Positions 8,951-20,513 of a DNA stretch of 37,902 bases are shown here, piece by piece. The DNA is from Sporosalibacterium faouarense (GTDB lineage Bacteria > Bacillota > Clostridia > Tissierellales > VENL01). Made by a program: the position numbers and the translations under genes. The notes under the pieces were generated by a model. The model was not told the DNA's origin, ran no database searches, and saw only the letters and a program-made list of their open reading frames with translations. Each line of letters starts with the position of its first letter. The stretch's first letter is position 1. The DNA lies in the NCBI RefSeq assembly GCF_016765695.1, contig NZ_JAETGO010000091.1:1-37902 (forward strand), written 5' to 3'.

Positions 8951-9592
8951 ATGAGAAAAAGAGATAATGTTTCTATGGCAGTAGTAAGAAGATTACCAAA
9001 ATATTACAGGTATTTAAGAGATTTATTATCTAAGGATATTAATAAAGTTTCATCTTCTGAGTTAAGTAGATTAACGGGATTTACTGCATCCCAGATAAGA
9101 CAAGATTTAAACAACTTTGGAGGATTTGGACAACAAGGATATGGATATAATGTAAGTGAGTTACATAATCAATTAAGCAAAATATTAGGACTTAATAAAT
9201 CATATAATGCAGTGATAGTTGGTGCTGGTAACTTAGGTCAAGCTATAGGAAATTATGGTGGATTGCAAGAAGCAGGATTAAACCTTTTAACTTTTTTTGA
9301 CAAGAGTGCGAAGATGATTGGACTAAGAATAGGAGACCTAGAAATTAGGGACGTTAGTTCTTTAGAAAGATTTATTGAAGAAAATAATGTGGAGGTTGGC
9401 ATAATAACAACTCCAACTGGGAGTGCACAAGCTGTAGCTGATTTGATGGTAAATAAAGGTATAAAAGGAATTTGGAATTTTGCTGAAGCTGATTTAAAGG
9501 TACCAGATCATGTAATGGTAGAGAATGTTCATTTAAATGAGAGTTTATTTACTCTAAGTTATCTGATAGAAGATAACGATTTAGATGATTAA
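8951..9592 (+). CDS. rex: Redox-sensing transcriptional repressor Rex
   Basis: Rex senses the NADH/NAD+ ratio and represses fermentation and respiration genes until NADH rises. The 213-residue product has the N-terminal winged helix (residues 1-80, including the conserved LTGFTASQIRQDLNNFG and QGYGY) and a Rossmann domain with GAGNLGQA at 91-98. The C-terminal domain-swap helix ends in SLFTLSYLIED. The length is typical. Start ATG 8951 follows GAGGG. It has its own perfect promoter and its own terminator, so it is probably monocistronic. Confidence 0.97.
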   Translation: MRKRDNVSMAVVRRLPKYYRYLRDLLSKDINKVSSSELSRLTGFTASQIRQDLNNFGGFGQQGYGYNVSELHNQLSKILGLNKSYNAVIVGAGNLGQAIGNYGGLQEAGLNLLTFFDKSAKMIGLRIGDLEIRDVSSLERFIEENNVEVGIITTPTGSAQAVADLMVNKGIKGIWNFAEADLKVPDHVMVENVHLNESLFTLSYLIEDNDLDD

Positions 9593-9615
9593 TGGGATTA
9601 AAGGGAAAGATTAAG

Positions 9616-9652
9616 GACATTTAGTGAACTAATTAACACTAGATGTCTTTTT
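9616..9652 (+). terminator. Rho-independent terminator of rex
   Basis: GACATTTAGTG (9616-9626) pairs with CACTAGATGTC (9637-9647) with one G-U pair, followed by TTTTTA. Confidence 0.85.
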
Positions 9653-9731
9653 ATTTGCATTAATTACTAGTGCATTAATTTTAAATTATATGTTAGAATG
9701 ATAATATAAATGCAATTTTGGAGGAATACTA

Positions 9732-10544
9732 ATGGAAATTATGGCTTTAGTAGGCAAGAGTGGTACTGGGAAAAGTTATAAAGCAATGATGATTGCCAAA
9801 GAAAGGAATATAAATTATATAATAGATGATGGACTATTTATTAGCGGCACAAAAATCATTGCAGGCAAATCTGCCAAGAGAGAAAACTCTACGGTATCAG
9901 CGGTAAAAAGAGCTTTATTTATGAATAAAAGTCATAAAGAAGAGACAAAAACTGCTATTAATAAAATAAAGCCAAGTGGAATATTAATATTAGGGACATC
10001 AGACAAAATGGTAAGGAGAATAGCTGAAAACTTAGAATTGCCACAAATTACTAAAACAATCTATATAAGTGATGTTTCCACTGATGAGGAAATAAAATTA
10101 GCACATGAATATAGGAATAAAGAAGGTAAGCATGTTATACCTGTTCCAACCTTTGAAGTGAAAAAAGATTTCTCAGGATATTTTATTGATACTTTGAGAA
10201 TTTTTAAGAAAAGAGAATCACGAAAAGAAGATTATTTTGAAAAAACAGTTGTAAGGCCTACGTTTAGCTATTTTGGTAAATATATAATATCTCCAAAAGT
10301 TGTTAAAGATTTAACAAAACATGCTACTACTAAAGTGACTGAAATCACTCGTATCAGTAATATTTACGTAAAAAATCAAGAAAATGGAATAAGGATTCAA
10401 TTAGATATAGAGGTAATTTATGGCAAATCAATAATCATGATTGCTCAAAAAGCTCAAAGGCAGATAATTACAGAGGTTGAGAGTATGACAGCATTAAATA
10501 TTTTAGCCGTCGATATATTTGTAAAAAAAATGATAAAAACGTAA
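9732..10544 (+). CDS. P-loop ATPase fused to an Asp23/Gls24-like domain
   Basis: I recognise no named function. The 270-residue product opens with a Walker A loop, GKSGTGKS, at 8-15, in a small nucleotide-binding domain of about 160 residues. A basic linker leads to a C-terminal region (about 181-268) that begins FGKYIISPKVVKDL and contains the amphipathic strand-helix pattern of the Asp23/Gls24 envelope-stress family (IQLDIEVIYGKSIIMIAQKAQRQI). No membrane segment is seen. It starts at an ATG after TTTGGAGG. It lies between rex and gdhA but is bounded by the rex terminator and the gdhA promoter, so it is probably transcribed alone. The Asp23 assignment is from pattern only. Confidence 0.65.
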   Translation: MEIMALVGKSGTGKSYKAMMIAKERNINYIIDDGLFISGTKIIAGKSAKRENSTVSAVKRALFMNKSHKEETKTAINKIKPSGILILGTSDKMVRRIAENLELPQITKTIYISDVSTDEEIKLAHEYRNKEGKHVIPVPTFEVKKDFSGYFIDTLRIFKKRESRKEDYFEKTVVRPTFSYFGKYIISPKVVKDLTKHATTKVTEITRISNIYVKNQENGIRIQLDIEVIYGKSIIMIAQKAQRQIITEVESMTALNILAVDIFVKKMIKT

Positions 10545-10550
10545 TATGTG

Positions 10551-10579
10551 TTTACAAAGGAAAATTGGTATGTTATAAT
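10551..10579 (+). promoter_or_regulatory. Promoter of gdhA with extended -10
   Basis: TTTACA (10551-10556), a 17-base spacer and TATAAT (10574-10579), with TGT before the -10. The start of transcription would be near 10586, leaving a leader of about 190 bases before the GTG start. Confidence 0.8.
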
Positions 10580-10589
10580 GCCAGTATAA

Positions 10590-10685
10590 AGTGAAAGACA
10601 AGATAATAAGTTGTTTTCACTAGTGTTAATTTGTTTTCTAATTCACTAAACAAATTAGGTTTTGTTATAGGAAAACCTTTTCTTT
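10590..10685 (+). promoter_or_regulatory. gdhA leader with competing hairpins and a terminator-like stem
   Basis: The leader can form AGTGAAAGACAA/TTGTTTTCACT (10590-10621), AATTTGTTT/AAACAAATT (10628-10636 with 10648-10656), an alternative CTAATT/AATTAG (10638-10643 with 10653-10658), and AGGTTTT/AAAACCT (10657-10663 with 10672-10678) followed by TTTCTTT. The third overlaps the second and fourth, so the structures exclude each other, as in an attenuator. No known riboswitch class was recognised. Confidence 0.4.
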
Positions 10686-10760
10686 GGATAGGTAAAGTTA
10701 AATTTTTAACAAACTCTATTTTGTAGTGGAAAATATATTAAATAAAGTATATTAAATTAA

Positions 10761-12116
<1,356 letters not shown>

Positions 12117-12153
12117 AATAAATTAGCTTTAAATTGATGTGAATTTTATAGAT

Positions 12154-12194
12154 AAAAAAGATGGGAGTTCAAGATTGAGCTCCCATCTTTTTTT
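12154..12194. terminator. Bidirectional terminator between gdhA and the ABC permease gene
   Basis: AAGATGGGAG (12158-12167) pairs with CTCCCATCTT (12180-12189), flanked by A-run and T-run so that it can terminate both converging transcripts. Confidence 0.9.
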
Positions 12195-12202
12195 ATTATC
12201 AG

Positions 12203-12922
12203 CTACTGTTGTTCGGCAAATCTCCACCAAACAAAAGTTCCAGCTATCCCAGCTATTCCCGTAGAAATAAGAATAAGTATGCTGCTAAAGCTAAGGAATC
12301 CACTACCTAAAAATACCGAAGGTATTGTCCATGGAAAATATGATGCAAAGCCCATAGAAGCTAGCACACTTGAGAAAATAACAATTATTAATATGAGCCC
12401 AATTGGAGCTAAATATCCTTTGCTTACATTGGCTAAAAATGCACCAGGAGTGGAAACAATAATGAACAATAACGATGTTATAAAAAATCTTATGAAGATA
12501 TTCATAATAAGTGCAGATGACCAGCCGGTAAGACCCATAAATCCTCCTATAGAGAGGGCGATAGCAAACATATAGATTGAAAGTAATATGTCCCATGTTA
12601 ATATAACTAACATCTTTGACATTACTATATTTCCCCTGGATACGGGCTTCACAAGTAAATCTTGAATTGTATTATCTGTATATTCCCGCCCAAATACCCA
12701 TGCGGCACTAAATGTATATCCTATAAGTCCCAGCCCAGAAAGACTGTTAAGCAACTGTGATAAATACATTTGCCAACTACTTTCATTGGGTCCACTGGAT
12801 GAAATAGTTCCAATTCCCATCATTATTGGAGCAAGGGCAAAAACAAGAAATACCAGCCAAAACACTTTTGAGCGACAAACCTTACGAATTTCACAATATA
12901 AAACAGAAAAAATATTCATCAT
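12203..12922 (-). CDS. ABC-2 type permease
   Basis: The 239-residue, very hydrophobic protein has about six membrane segments, and the cytoplasmic motif AWVFGREYTDNTIQDLLVKPVSR is typical of the ABC-2 permeases found with BcrA-type ATPases (bacitracin or lantibiotic protection and related exporters). Its start overlaps the stop of the upstream ATPase gene by four bases, indicating translational coupling and one complex. The substrate cannot be deduced. The gene is last in the minus-strand set and ends before a shared terminator. Confidence 0.85.
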   Translation of the reverse strand: MMNIFSVLYCEIRKVCRSKVFWLVFLVFALAPIMMGIGTISSSGPNESSWQMYLSQLLNSLSGLGLIGYTFSAAWVFGREYTDNTIQDLLVKPVSRGNIVMSKMLVILTWDILLSIYMFAIALSIGGFMGLTGWSSALIMNIFIRFFITSLLFIIVSTPGAFLANVSKGYLAPIGLILIIVIFSSVLASMGFASYFPWTIPSVFLGSGFLSFSSILILISTGIAGIAGTFVWWRFAEQQ

Positions 12923-13878
12923 TGATTCCCCCTTACTTTACCAATTGTACGAAGAAAATAGCCTTCCAAATCCTCTGTAATTACTCGAAGTAGAGTGGGT
13001 GGCTGATTCGATGTAACTAGCAACTCTGCTAACTGTTCGGGACTCTCTACTGCTCGGTTATCACTTAATTTCAAGGGTCCATCCTTTGTTTCCTCAAATT
13101 CATAGGAATGATCTTTGAGCACAGTCTTTATGGCATTTGTATCATGTCCATCTATCACCAAGCTCTTCTGTAACGATTGCTCAAGATTATCCATCTCAAT
13201 TTCTTTGATAAGGCAACCATTATGGATAATTCCAATACGTGTAGCAACTTTTGAAAGTTCTTCTAATAAATGACTGGATATAAAAATAGTTACGTCATTA
13301 TTTTTTGCTAAATCATATAGCATGTTCCGTATTTCTGCAACTCCCGCAGGGTCAAGACCGTTTATAGGCTCATCCAGTATAAGAATTTCTGGATTGTGTA
13401 TTATAGCCTTTGCCAGTCCTAAACGTTGCTTATTTCCTAAAGAAAGATGTTTGGCTTTTTTATTTTTATAAGGTTCAAGTCCAAGTTTATTGATAACTTG
13501 ATTTATGGACTCCTTATCAGATACTTTTTGCATACGGCGGGCTATATCAAGATTTTCTATTGTGGTTAAGTCAGGATAAAAAGTAGCTTCTTCCAAATAT
13601 CCAACCTTATTCCATAATTTATAGTTTCCAGCATGGACTTTTTCGTCTAACATGTAAAGCTCACCAGCCGTTGGTTTGAGCATACCTAACAAGGTTTTTA
13701 TGGTAGTTGTCTTTCCAGCACCATTCAAACCTAGAAAACCATAGATTTCACCTCGTTTTACCTCTAGGGACAAATTATTTAAGGCTTTATAGTCACCAAA
13801 AGTTTTATGCAATCCCTTAATTTGTATTGCAGCTGTTTCACTGTGTTTTTCCTTTGAAAATACATGCATAGTTCTCAA
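12919..13878 (-). CDS. ABC transporter ATP-binding protein (BcrA/NatA-like)
   Basis: The 319-residue product has Walker A GLNGAGKTT (50-58), signature LSLGNKQRLGLAKAI, Walker B ILILDEPINGLDP and the switch-region ISSHLLEEL. The C-terminal extension of about 90 residues is common in this exporter class. It powers the permease encoded immediately downstream. The start ATG is preceded by AAGGAG on the minus strand. The gene has its own upstream region (13879-14031) containing a motif shared with the response regulator promoter, so it may be a target of the adjacent two-component system. Confidence 0.92.
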   Translation of the reverse strand: MRTMHVFSKEKHSETAAIQIKGLHKTFGDYKALNNLSLEVKRGEIYGFLGLNGAGKTTTIKTLLGMLKPTAGELYMLDEKVHAGNYKLWNKVGYLEEATFYPDLTTIENLDIARRMQKVSDKESINQVINKLGLEPYKNKKAKHLSLGNKQRLGLAKAIIHNPEILILDEPINGLDPAGVAEIRNMLYDLAKNNDVTIFISSHLLEELSKVATRIGIIHNGCLIKEIEMDNLEQSLQKSLVIDGHDTNAIKTVLKDHSYEFEETKDGPLKLSDNRAVESPEQLAELLVTSNQPPTLLRVITEDLEGYFLRTIGKVRGNQ

Positions 13879-13910
13879 CTCCTTATTTTGTTGTTACTCT
13901 ATTCTAACAA

Positions 13911-13953
13911 TCTAATATCAACTGAAACTCAACTTTTGGCTCATTAAATAAAT
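13911..13953 (-). promoter_or_regulatory. Candidate response-regulator site upstream of the ABC genes
   Basis: This stretch aligns with 15847-15888, the region upstream of the response regulator gene. The first 23 plus-strand positions (13911-13933 against 15847-15869) match at 19 without gaps, and TAAATAAAT is shared at the far end. On the minus strand it contains GTTGA...GTTGA with an 11-bp period, the spacing OmpR-type regulators often use. Confidence 0.5.
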
Positions 13954-14031
13954 ATTAAAAAAATAGGGTAATAAGGGCATTTTTGAGGACTTTATATATA
14001 GTAATAAGTAAAAAAGGGTCTAAAAATGGTG

Positions 14032-15072
14032 TTAACTATCCATTTTCATCCCTAAAGGTAAGGAAACAGTGAAGGTACTGCCTTTTTCTAAATGGCTTTC
14101 AACTTCTATATGCCCATTGCAGAGATCAACAATTTTTTTAACTAATGTCAGTCCAAGACCATTTCCAATAATTGCGTGGGAAGTATCCCCTTGATAAAAT
14201 TTATTAAATATATTTTTTCTCGTCTCTTTATCCATTCCTTGTCCATTATCCTGTAAACAAAATCTTATGGAAGAATTAATAATTCTTAAACTGATTTGTA
14301 ATTTTCCACCATTATCTGTGAATTTAATAGCGTTATCCAATAGATTTACCCAGACCTGCTGGAGCAGAGATGAATTGTTATAAATGTTTATGCTCTCTAA
14401 GTCTACATCCAATGAAAGGTTTTTAGCACTCCATTTGGGTTCTAATATAAGTATAGCCCTACGAATTTGCTCATCTAGAGCATAATTTTCTTTCTCACTG
14501 ATGATCTCTGTGTTCTCAACCTTTGACAAATTAAGTACATTTGTAGAAAGATTAACTAATCTTTGAGATTCTTCAATGATTATATCTAGATATTCTTGGG
14601 CCTCTTCACGTCCCAAATCTTCTTCTTTTAAAAGCTTTGCGAAACCTTTAATAGAAACAATAGGTGTTTTGAATTCATGTGAAAAATTATTAATAAAATT
14701 AATGCGTAGCATTTCAATTCCAGCAAGCTCACGTACCATTTTATTAAAGCTTGAGGCAAGACTCTCTAGCTCTGGAATATTGCTTCCCTTAACAGTAACT
14801 GAAAAATCGCCTTTAGCCACATTTTCACTGGCCTTAATAAGATTGTGGACAGGTTTAACCATCCATCGGCTTAAAAGAGCAGTGATAGAGGTACCAATAG
14901 ATACGCTTATTAGCAACATTGCAAAAAAAGCTAAAAAACCATTTTCTAAAAAGCTGATGTCAAAAATAAAGTCTAGTAAATATGTACATAATCCTACAAT
15001 AGCAACTGATAAGATCATAATAAAAAATACAAATACAACCAATGAAACAGCAAGATTCATTCTCTTTTTCAT
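14032..15072 (-). CDS. Sensor histidine kinase with HAMP domain
   Basis: The 346-residue product has two membrane segments (about 10-32 and 46-68) with a short loop of about 14 residues between them, a HAMP domain (about 66-118), a HisKA domain with phospho-accepting His132 in NFSHEFKTPIVS, and a HATPase domain with VNLLDNAIKFT, DNGQGMD and GNGLGLTLVKKIV. The tiny external loop resembles intramembrane-sensing kinases that work with an adjacent ABC transporter. It overlaps the response regulator gene by four bases. The cue is unknown; antimicrobial peptide or envelope stress is a guess from the neighbouring exporter. Confidence 0.93.
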   Translation of the reverse strand: MKKRMNLAVSLVVFVFFIMILSVAIVGLCTYLLDFIFDISFLENGFLAFFAMLLISVSIGTSITALLSRWMVKPVHNLIKASENVAKGDFSVTVKGSNIPELESLASSFNKMVRELAGIEMLRINFINNFSHEFKTPIVSIKGFAKLLKEEDLGREEAQEYLDIIIEESQRLVNLSTNVLNLSKVENTEIISEKENYALDEQIRRAILILEPKWSAKNLSLDVDLESINIYNNSSLLQQVWVNLLDNAIKFTDNGGKLQISLRIINSSIRFCLQDNGQGMDKETRKNIFNKFYQGDTSHAIIGNGLGLTLVKKIVDLCNGHIEVESHLEKGSTFTVSLPLGMKMDS

Positions 15073-15743
15073 ATATGCTTCACCACCTTATATCCTAGGC
15101 CCCGCACAGTAACAATGTCAAAATCAGGATTATTCTTAAATTTTTCTCGTAACCTTCCTATGTGGACATTTAGAGTATGATCATCAGTTTCTGTATCTAG
15201 TCCCCATATTTCATCCATTAGCTGTATTCGAGTGAAAATTACATTTGGATAGCTCATCAATTTAAATAATAAATAGAATTCTTTTTGAGGAAGGGCAATT
15301 GTTTTTTCATTATAGGTGACGGTGAAAGTATTATAATCCAAAATAGTATTACCCACTGTTAATTTGTGTTCATTCACAATTTGAGCTCGACGGAGTAATG
15401 CCTTTATACGAAAAAGCATTTCCTGTTCATCAAATGGCTTTATCATGTAATCATCTGTACCTACAAGAAAGCCTCTATGCTTATTTTCAATTTCCTGTTG
15501 TGCTGTAATCATCAATATAGGAATATTTTCTCCAACATCTCGTAATTCTTTACAAAGCTGATATCCGTCCATCTTTGGCATCATTAAATCTAAGATAATC
15601 AAATCAAAATACTGTTTTTCCATCATACTTAAAGCATCAAGGCCATCTTTTGCAGCGAAGGCATTGTAGCCTCCCCGTCTTAGGACAGTACAGATTAATT
15701 TTTGTGTATTAGTGTCGTCTTCCACTACCAAAATATTAAACAT
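15069..15743 (-). CDS. OmpR/PhoB-family response regulator
   Basis: The 224-residue protein has a receiver domain with acidic pocket EDD (8-10), phospho-accepting Asp52 in LIILDLMMPKMDG, and Lys in MIKPFDEQE, followed by a winged-helix C-terminal domain (about 125-222) with DDHTLNVHIGRLREKF and VRGLGYK. The ATG follows GGAGATG. It is the first gene of the minus-strand set regulator, kinase, ATPase, permease and probably activates the set, including itself, via the repeated upstream motif. Confidence 0.94.
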   Translation of the reverse strand: MFNILVVEDDTNTQKLICTVLRRGGYNAFAAKDGLDALSMMEKQYFDLIILDLMMPKMDGYQLCKELRDVGENIPILMITAQQEIENKHRGFLVGTDDYMIKPFDEQEMLFRIKALLRRAQIVNEHKLTVGNTILDYNTFTVTYNEKTIALPQKEFYLLFKLMSYPNVIFTRIQLMDEIWGLDTETDDHTLNVHIGRLREKFKNNPDFDIVTVRGLGYKVVKHI

Positions 15744-15846
15744 AAACTCATCTCCTAACTAAGTCTATTATAAAGAAGTTGTTTTGCAGTAATATTACAT
15801 ACTTTATTTTCTTTATGGCAATATTTTAACATATTAACTTTACTAT

Positions 15847-15888
15847 TCTAAAATAAACTAAACCTCAACTCTGAGCTACTAAATAAAT
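15847..15888 (-). promoter_or_regulatory. Candidate response-regulator site upstream of the regulator gene
   Basis: This is the second copy of the motif also found at 13911-13953. It lies about 105-145 bases before the response regulator start. On the minus strand, GTTGA and GTTTA half-sites are again 11 bp apart and are followed by TAGAAT. Shared motifs at both transcription units suggest autoregulation. Confidence 0.5.
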
Positions 15889-15960
15889 TTTCTATATTCT
15901 TCAATATAATATTATCCAAAATAAACTATACTAAAGCTATAAATTAGAGTATAGACACAA

Positions 15961-15990
15961 TTGATTTAGAAAAATACAATTTTATATTAT
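15961..15990 (+). promoter_or_regulatory. Candidate promoter of ogg
   Basis: TTGATT (15961-15966), an 18-base spacer and TATTAT (15985-15990). The intergenic stretch 15744-16112 (369 bases) otherwise holds only the response-regulator motif and AT-rich sequence. Confidence 0.45.
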
Positions 15991-16112
15991 AATAATATTG
16001 AAATATATACCTATAAATATTTGTAAAAAACCTATAACTGGGTAATATTTATATTAGGCACTATTCAGTAAATATATTTAGAGGATGAACATTATTTGAG
16101 GAGGGAAAAAAC

Positions 16113-17000
16113 TTGGAATATAAACTAAAAGAAGAAAGTGGGAAAATAATAATTGAGAATTTAGACCATTTTGAGCCAAAGCATGTGTTTGAATGTGGTC
16201 AATGCTTTAGGTGGAATGAAGAAGAGGATGGAAGTTATACAGGAGTAGCCCATGGTAAAGTAGTAAATGTAAAGAAAGAAAATAACAATATAATTTTTTC
16301 AAATATAAATAAGAAGGATTTTGAAGAAATATGGTATAATTATTTTGACCTAGACCGAGATTATGGAAAGATAAAAGAACAGTTATCTAAGGATAAAACT
16401 TTAAAGGAAGCTATAAAATTTGGTTACGGTATAAGGGTTTTAAAGCAAGATCCTTGGGAAATACTCATATCCTTTATTATATCTGCTAACAATAGAATTC
16501 CTATGATTAAGAGAGCAATTGAGAAGCTAAGTGAGAAGTATGGAGAATTTATCGAAGAATATAAAGGAAGGAAATACTATAGCTTTCCTTCAGCAGATAA
16601 ATTAGATAATCTTACAGTTGAGGATATTAAAGCTTGTGGCACAGGTTTTAGGGCAAAGTACATACAAAGTGCAGCTATAATTGTATCTTCATCAGAAATT
16701 GATATATATGCTATTAAGAATCTATCTACCGAAAATGCTAGAAAAGAATTAATGTTATTTTCTGGAGTTGGGCCGAAGGTATCTGATTGTATAATGTTAT
16801 TTTCTATGAATAAAGATGATGCTTTTCCTATAGATGTATGGGTGAAAAGAGTTATGGAGTATTTTTATGTTGATGATGATACTAAACTTAAAGATATACA
16901 GAAATTTGCCCAAGATAAATTTGAGGGCATTGCAGGGTTTGCACAACAGTACTTATTTTATTATGCTAGAGAGCTAGGTATTGGCAGAAAGAAAAAATAA
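16113..17000 (+). CDS. ogg: 8-oxoguanine DNA glycosylase/AP lyase, clostridial OGG1 type
   Basis: The 295-residue product matches the eukaryote-like OGG1 group known from Clostridium acetobutylicum. It has an N-terminal OGG domain (HVFECGQCFRW at about 24-34) and a helix-hairpin-helix fold with LFSGVGPKVSDCIMLF and PIDVWVKR. Lys222 is the expected Schiff-base nucleophile and Asp241 the expected activating residue; both are present. It excises 8-oxoguanine from oxidised DNA. The start is TTG 16113 after GAGGAGGG. The DUF554 gene follows about 100 bases later and may share its transcript. Confidence 0.93.
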   Translation: MEYKLKEESGKIIIENLDHFEPKHVFECGQCFRWNEEEDGSYTGVAHGKVVNVKKENNNIIFSNINKKDFEEIWYNYFDLDRDYGKIKEQLSKDKTLKEAIKFGYGIRVLKQDPWEILISFIISANNRIPMIKRAIEKLSEKYGEFIEEYKGRKYYSFPSADKLDNLTVEDIKACGTGFRAKYIQSAAIIVSSSEIDIYAIKNLSTENARKELMLFSGVGPKVSDCIMLFSMNKDDAFPIDVWVKRVMEYFYVDDDTKLKDIQKFAQDKFEGIAGFAQQYLFYYARELGIGRKKK

Positions 17001-17101
17001 CAAATGAAACATAGATCTAGACAGATATTCAAAAAAATATTCAAAATGAAATTATAAAAATAAAGACATTGCAGTCTGCCATGATTAGAAGGGGGAGGGG
17101 A

Positions 17102-17818
17102 ATGCTAGGAACTGTCGTGAATGCATTAGCTATAATTATAGGTAGTGTAGTAGGAATCACCTTAAAAAAAGGTCTCAAAGAGAGATATAAGGAAACAATA
17201 ATGCAAGGTTTATCTTTAACTGTAATAGTGATAGGGCTATTAAGTGCATTAAAAGCCGAAGACATTATGTTAGTTATAATAAGTATTGCCATAGGTAGTA
17301 TAATTGGAGAGTGGATTGATATAGAAGGAAATCTGGAGAGGTTAGGTAATTGGGCACAGAGTAAAATGAGAAATGAGAATTCAAGTTTTTCTAAAGGATT
17401 CGTAACAACATCTCTTTTATATTGCGTAGGAGCCATGGCCATAGTAGGTTCACTAGAAAGTGGCTTAACAGGGAATCATGAAACCCTTTTTGCAAAAGCA
17501 ATTATTGATGGAATATCTGCAGTGATATTTGCGTCTACTTTTGGGATAGGTGTAGCTTTCTCAGCTATTTCAGTTTTTCTATATCAAGGAATAATAACAA
17601 TAAGTGCATCATATGCAAAGGTGCTATTAACTGATCAGGTTATTTTAAATATGAGCTCTGTAGGAGGTATATTAATAATGGGAATAGCATTTAATATCCT
17701 GGAAATCAAGAAAATAAAAATAGGAAATATGCTTCCAGCTATTTTCATACCTCTAATATACTATATTATTACACTTACTTTTAAACCTTATATATTTGAT
17801 ATGTTACATTTATCTTAA
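17102..17818 (+). CDS. DUF554 family membrane protein
   Basis: The 238-residue protein starts MLGTVVNALAIIIGSVVGITLKKG, the hallmark opening of DUF554 proteins (YdfK-like), and has about six membrane segments and a conserved LLYCVGAMAIVGSLESGL segment. The function of the family is not established. The ATG at 17102 is chosen over further upstream in-frame starts because GGGGGAGGGG precedes it and family members begin here. A strong terminator follows the stop. Confidence 0.85.
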   Translation: MLGTVVNALAIIIGSVVGITLKKGLKERYKETIMQGLSLTVIVIGLLSALKAEDIMLVIISIAIGSIIGEWIDIEGNLERLGNWAQSKMRNENSSFSKGFVTTSLLYCVGAMAIVGSLESGLTGNHETLFAKAIIDGISAVIFASTFGIGVAFSAISVFLYQGIITISASYAKVLLTDQVILNMSSVGGILIMGIAFNILEIKKIKIGNMLPAIFIPLIYYIITLTFKPYIFDMLHLS

Positions 17819-17820
17819 GA

Positions 17821-17866
17821 AAAATTACTTGAATATTATGCATAATATTCAAGTAATTTTTTAAAT
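17821..17866 (+). terminator. Terminator after the DUF554 gene
   Basis: A perfect 40-base palindrome (17821-17860) with inner loop only at its centre is followed by TTTAAATTTTT. The remainder of the gap to the CIRCE element (17867-18015) shows nothing recognisable. Confidence 0.85.
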
Positions 17867-18015
17867 TTTTCTCTATTTTCTTAGTAGTAAAAGGGGATAA
17901 AAGCGGAAAGTTAAGGAATTAAGTGAAAATTCAAGATAGTAGGCAAGAAATGAATAAAAATGGTGATAATAAGCAATAATTGAAGTTAGTAACAAATTTC
18001 ATATGAAAATGGAAT

Positions 18016-18044
18016 TTGCTTACAGATAGTCTATTATGTAACAT
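18016..18044 (+). promoter_or_regulatory. Possible groESL promoter
   Basis: TTGCTT (18016-18021), 17 bases, and TAACAT (18039-18044) lie just upstream of the CIRCE element, the usual position for an HrcA-repressed promoter. The hexamers are weak matches. Confidence 0.35.
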
Positions 18045-18057
18045 AGTAAATGTAGTG

Positions 18058-18084
18058 TTAGCACTCGGCGGAGTTGAGTGCTAA
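18058..18084. promoter_or_regulatory. CIRCE operator (HrcA binding site)
   Basis: TTAGCACTC (18058-18066), nine bases, and GAGTGCTAA (18076-18084) form a perfect match to the CIRCE consensus. HrcA binds it to repress chaperone genes until heat or misfolding draws GroE away. hrcA itself is not in the window. Confidence 0.97.
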
Positions 18085-18140
18085 TAAAAATTTAAAAGTT
18101 AAACTAAAAATAAACTAAAAATATATAAGGAGGGTACAAA

Positions 18141-18410
18141 ATGACAATTAAACCATTAGGAGACAGAGTTGTTATCAAGAAAGTAGAATTAGAAGAAACT
18201 ACAAAAAGCGGAATAGTGTTACCTAATTCGGCAAAAGAAGAACCTAAAATAGCTGAAATTGTTGCAGTTGGACCTAAAGTAGAAGAAAAAGGAGAATTAA
18301 AAGTTGGAGATAAGGTTATTTTCTCAAAATTCTCTGGTACTGATGTAAAGGCAGATGGAGTAGAATATACAATATTAAAGTCAATAGATATATTAGCTAT
18401 AGTTGACTAA
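18141..18410 (+). CDS. groES: Co-chaperonin GroES
   Basis: This 89-residue protein forms the heptameric lid of the GroEL chamber. It begins [14 protein letters not shown] and carries the mobile-loop region [17 protein letters not shown], which contacts GroEL, and the C-terminal [11 protein letters not shown] strand. The start follows AAGGAGGG. CIRCE lies about 57 bases upstream and groEL follows 54 bases after the stop, giving the standard groESL operon. Confidence 0.97.
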   Translation: MTIKPLGDRVVIKKVELEETTKSGIVLPNSAKEEPKIAEIVAVGPKVEEKGELKVGDKVIFSKFSGTDVKADGVEYTILKSIDILAIVD

Positions 18411-18443
18411 TAAAAAACAATTTAAAATCTTACTGATTAATAA

Positions 18444-20102
<1,659 letters not shown>

Positions 20103-20141
20103 GAAGAATAAAAAGTAAGTAAAGAGTTTGATATAGTATAG

Positions 20142-20183
20142 AAAACTTCCCAAGGGTGAGTAAAACCCCTGGGAAGTTTTTTA
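20142..20183 (+). terminator. Terminator of groESL
   Basis: AAAACTTCCC (20142-20151) pairs with GGGAAGTTTT (20171-20180), with an inner AGGGT/ACCCCT extension, and ends in a six-T run. Confidence 0.92.
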
Positions 20184-20229
20184 ATAGATATGACATAATA
20201 GAGAAGAATTTATTATGAAATTTCCTCAA

Positions 20230-20496
20230 TTAAATAAAATTTGAATATTTTTCTACAATACCTACAACCTCTCTATTATTAGCCAAGTGAACTTTATTCC
20301 AGCCTTTCCTTTCGGATAAATCAAACAGGGAATACTGAATATTGTGAGCTTTTAACAGACATCCAGATAAAACCTCTCTAAGAACGGGGCAAGAAGAATC
20401 AATTACTCCATTATTATATGAAGAAGTTAGATGTTCCTCTGATGCCATAAGGTCTAATACAAGTTCCTTTTCAGTTAATGTCTTACCTGAAAACAT
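20230..20496 (-). CDS. CotF-like spore coat protein
   Basis: The 88-residue protein resembles the coat F domain: LTEKELVLDLMASEEHLTSSYNNGVIDSSCPVLREVL, followed by a second helix pair with QYSLFDLSERKGWNKV. CotF is a structural protein of the Bacillus spore coat; clostridial homologues are often annotated the same way and fold as ferritin-like helices. The start ATG follows AGGGAGGA. It lies 17 bases downstream of another small helical protein on the same strand, so the two form an operon. Confidence 0.75.
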   Translation of the reverse strand: MFSGKTLTEKELVLDLMASEEHLTSSYNNGVIDSSCPVLREVLSGCLLKAHNIQYSLFDLSERKGWNKVHLANNREVVGIVEKYSNFI

Positions 20497-20513
20497 ATAA
20501 GTCCTCCCTTAAA

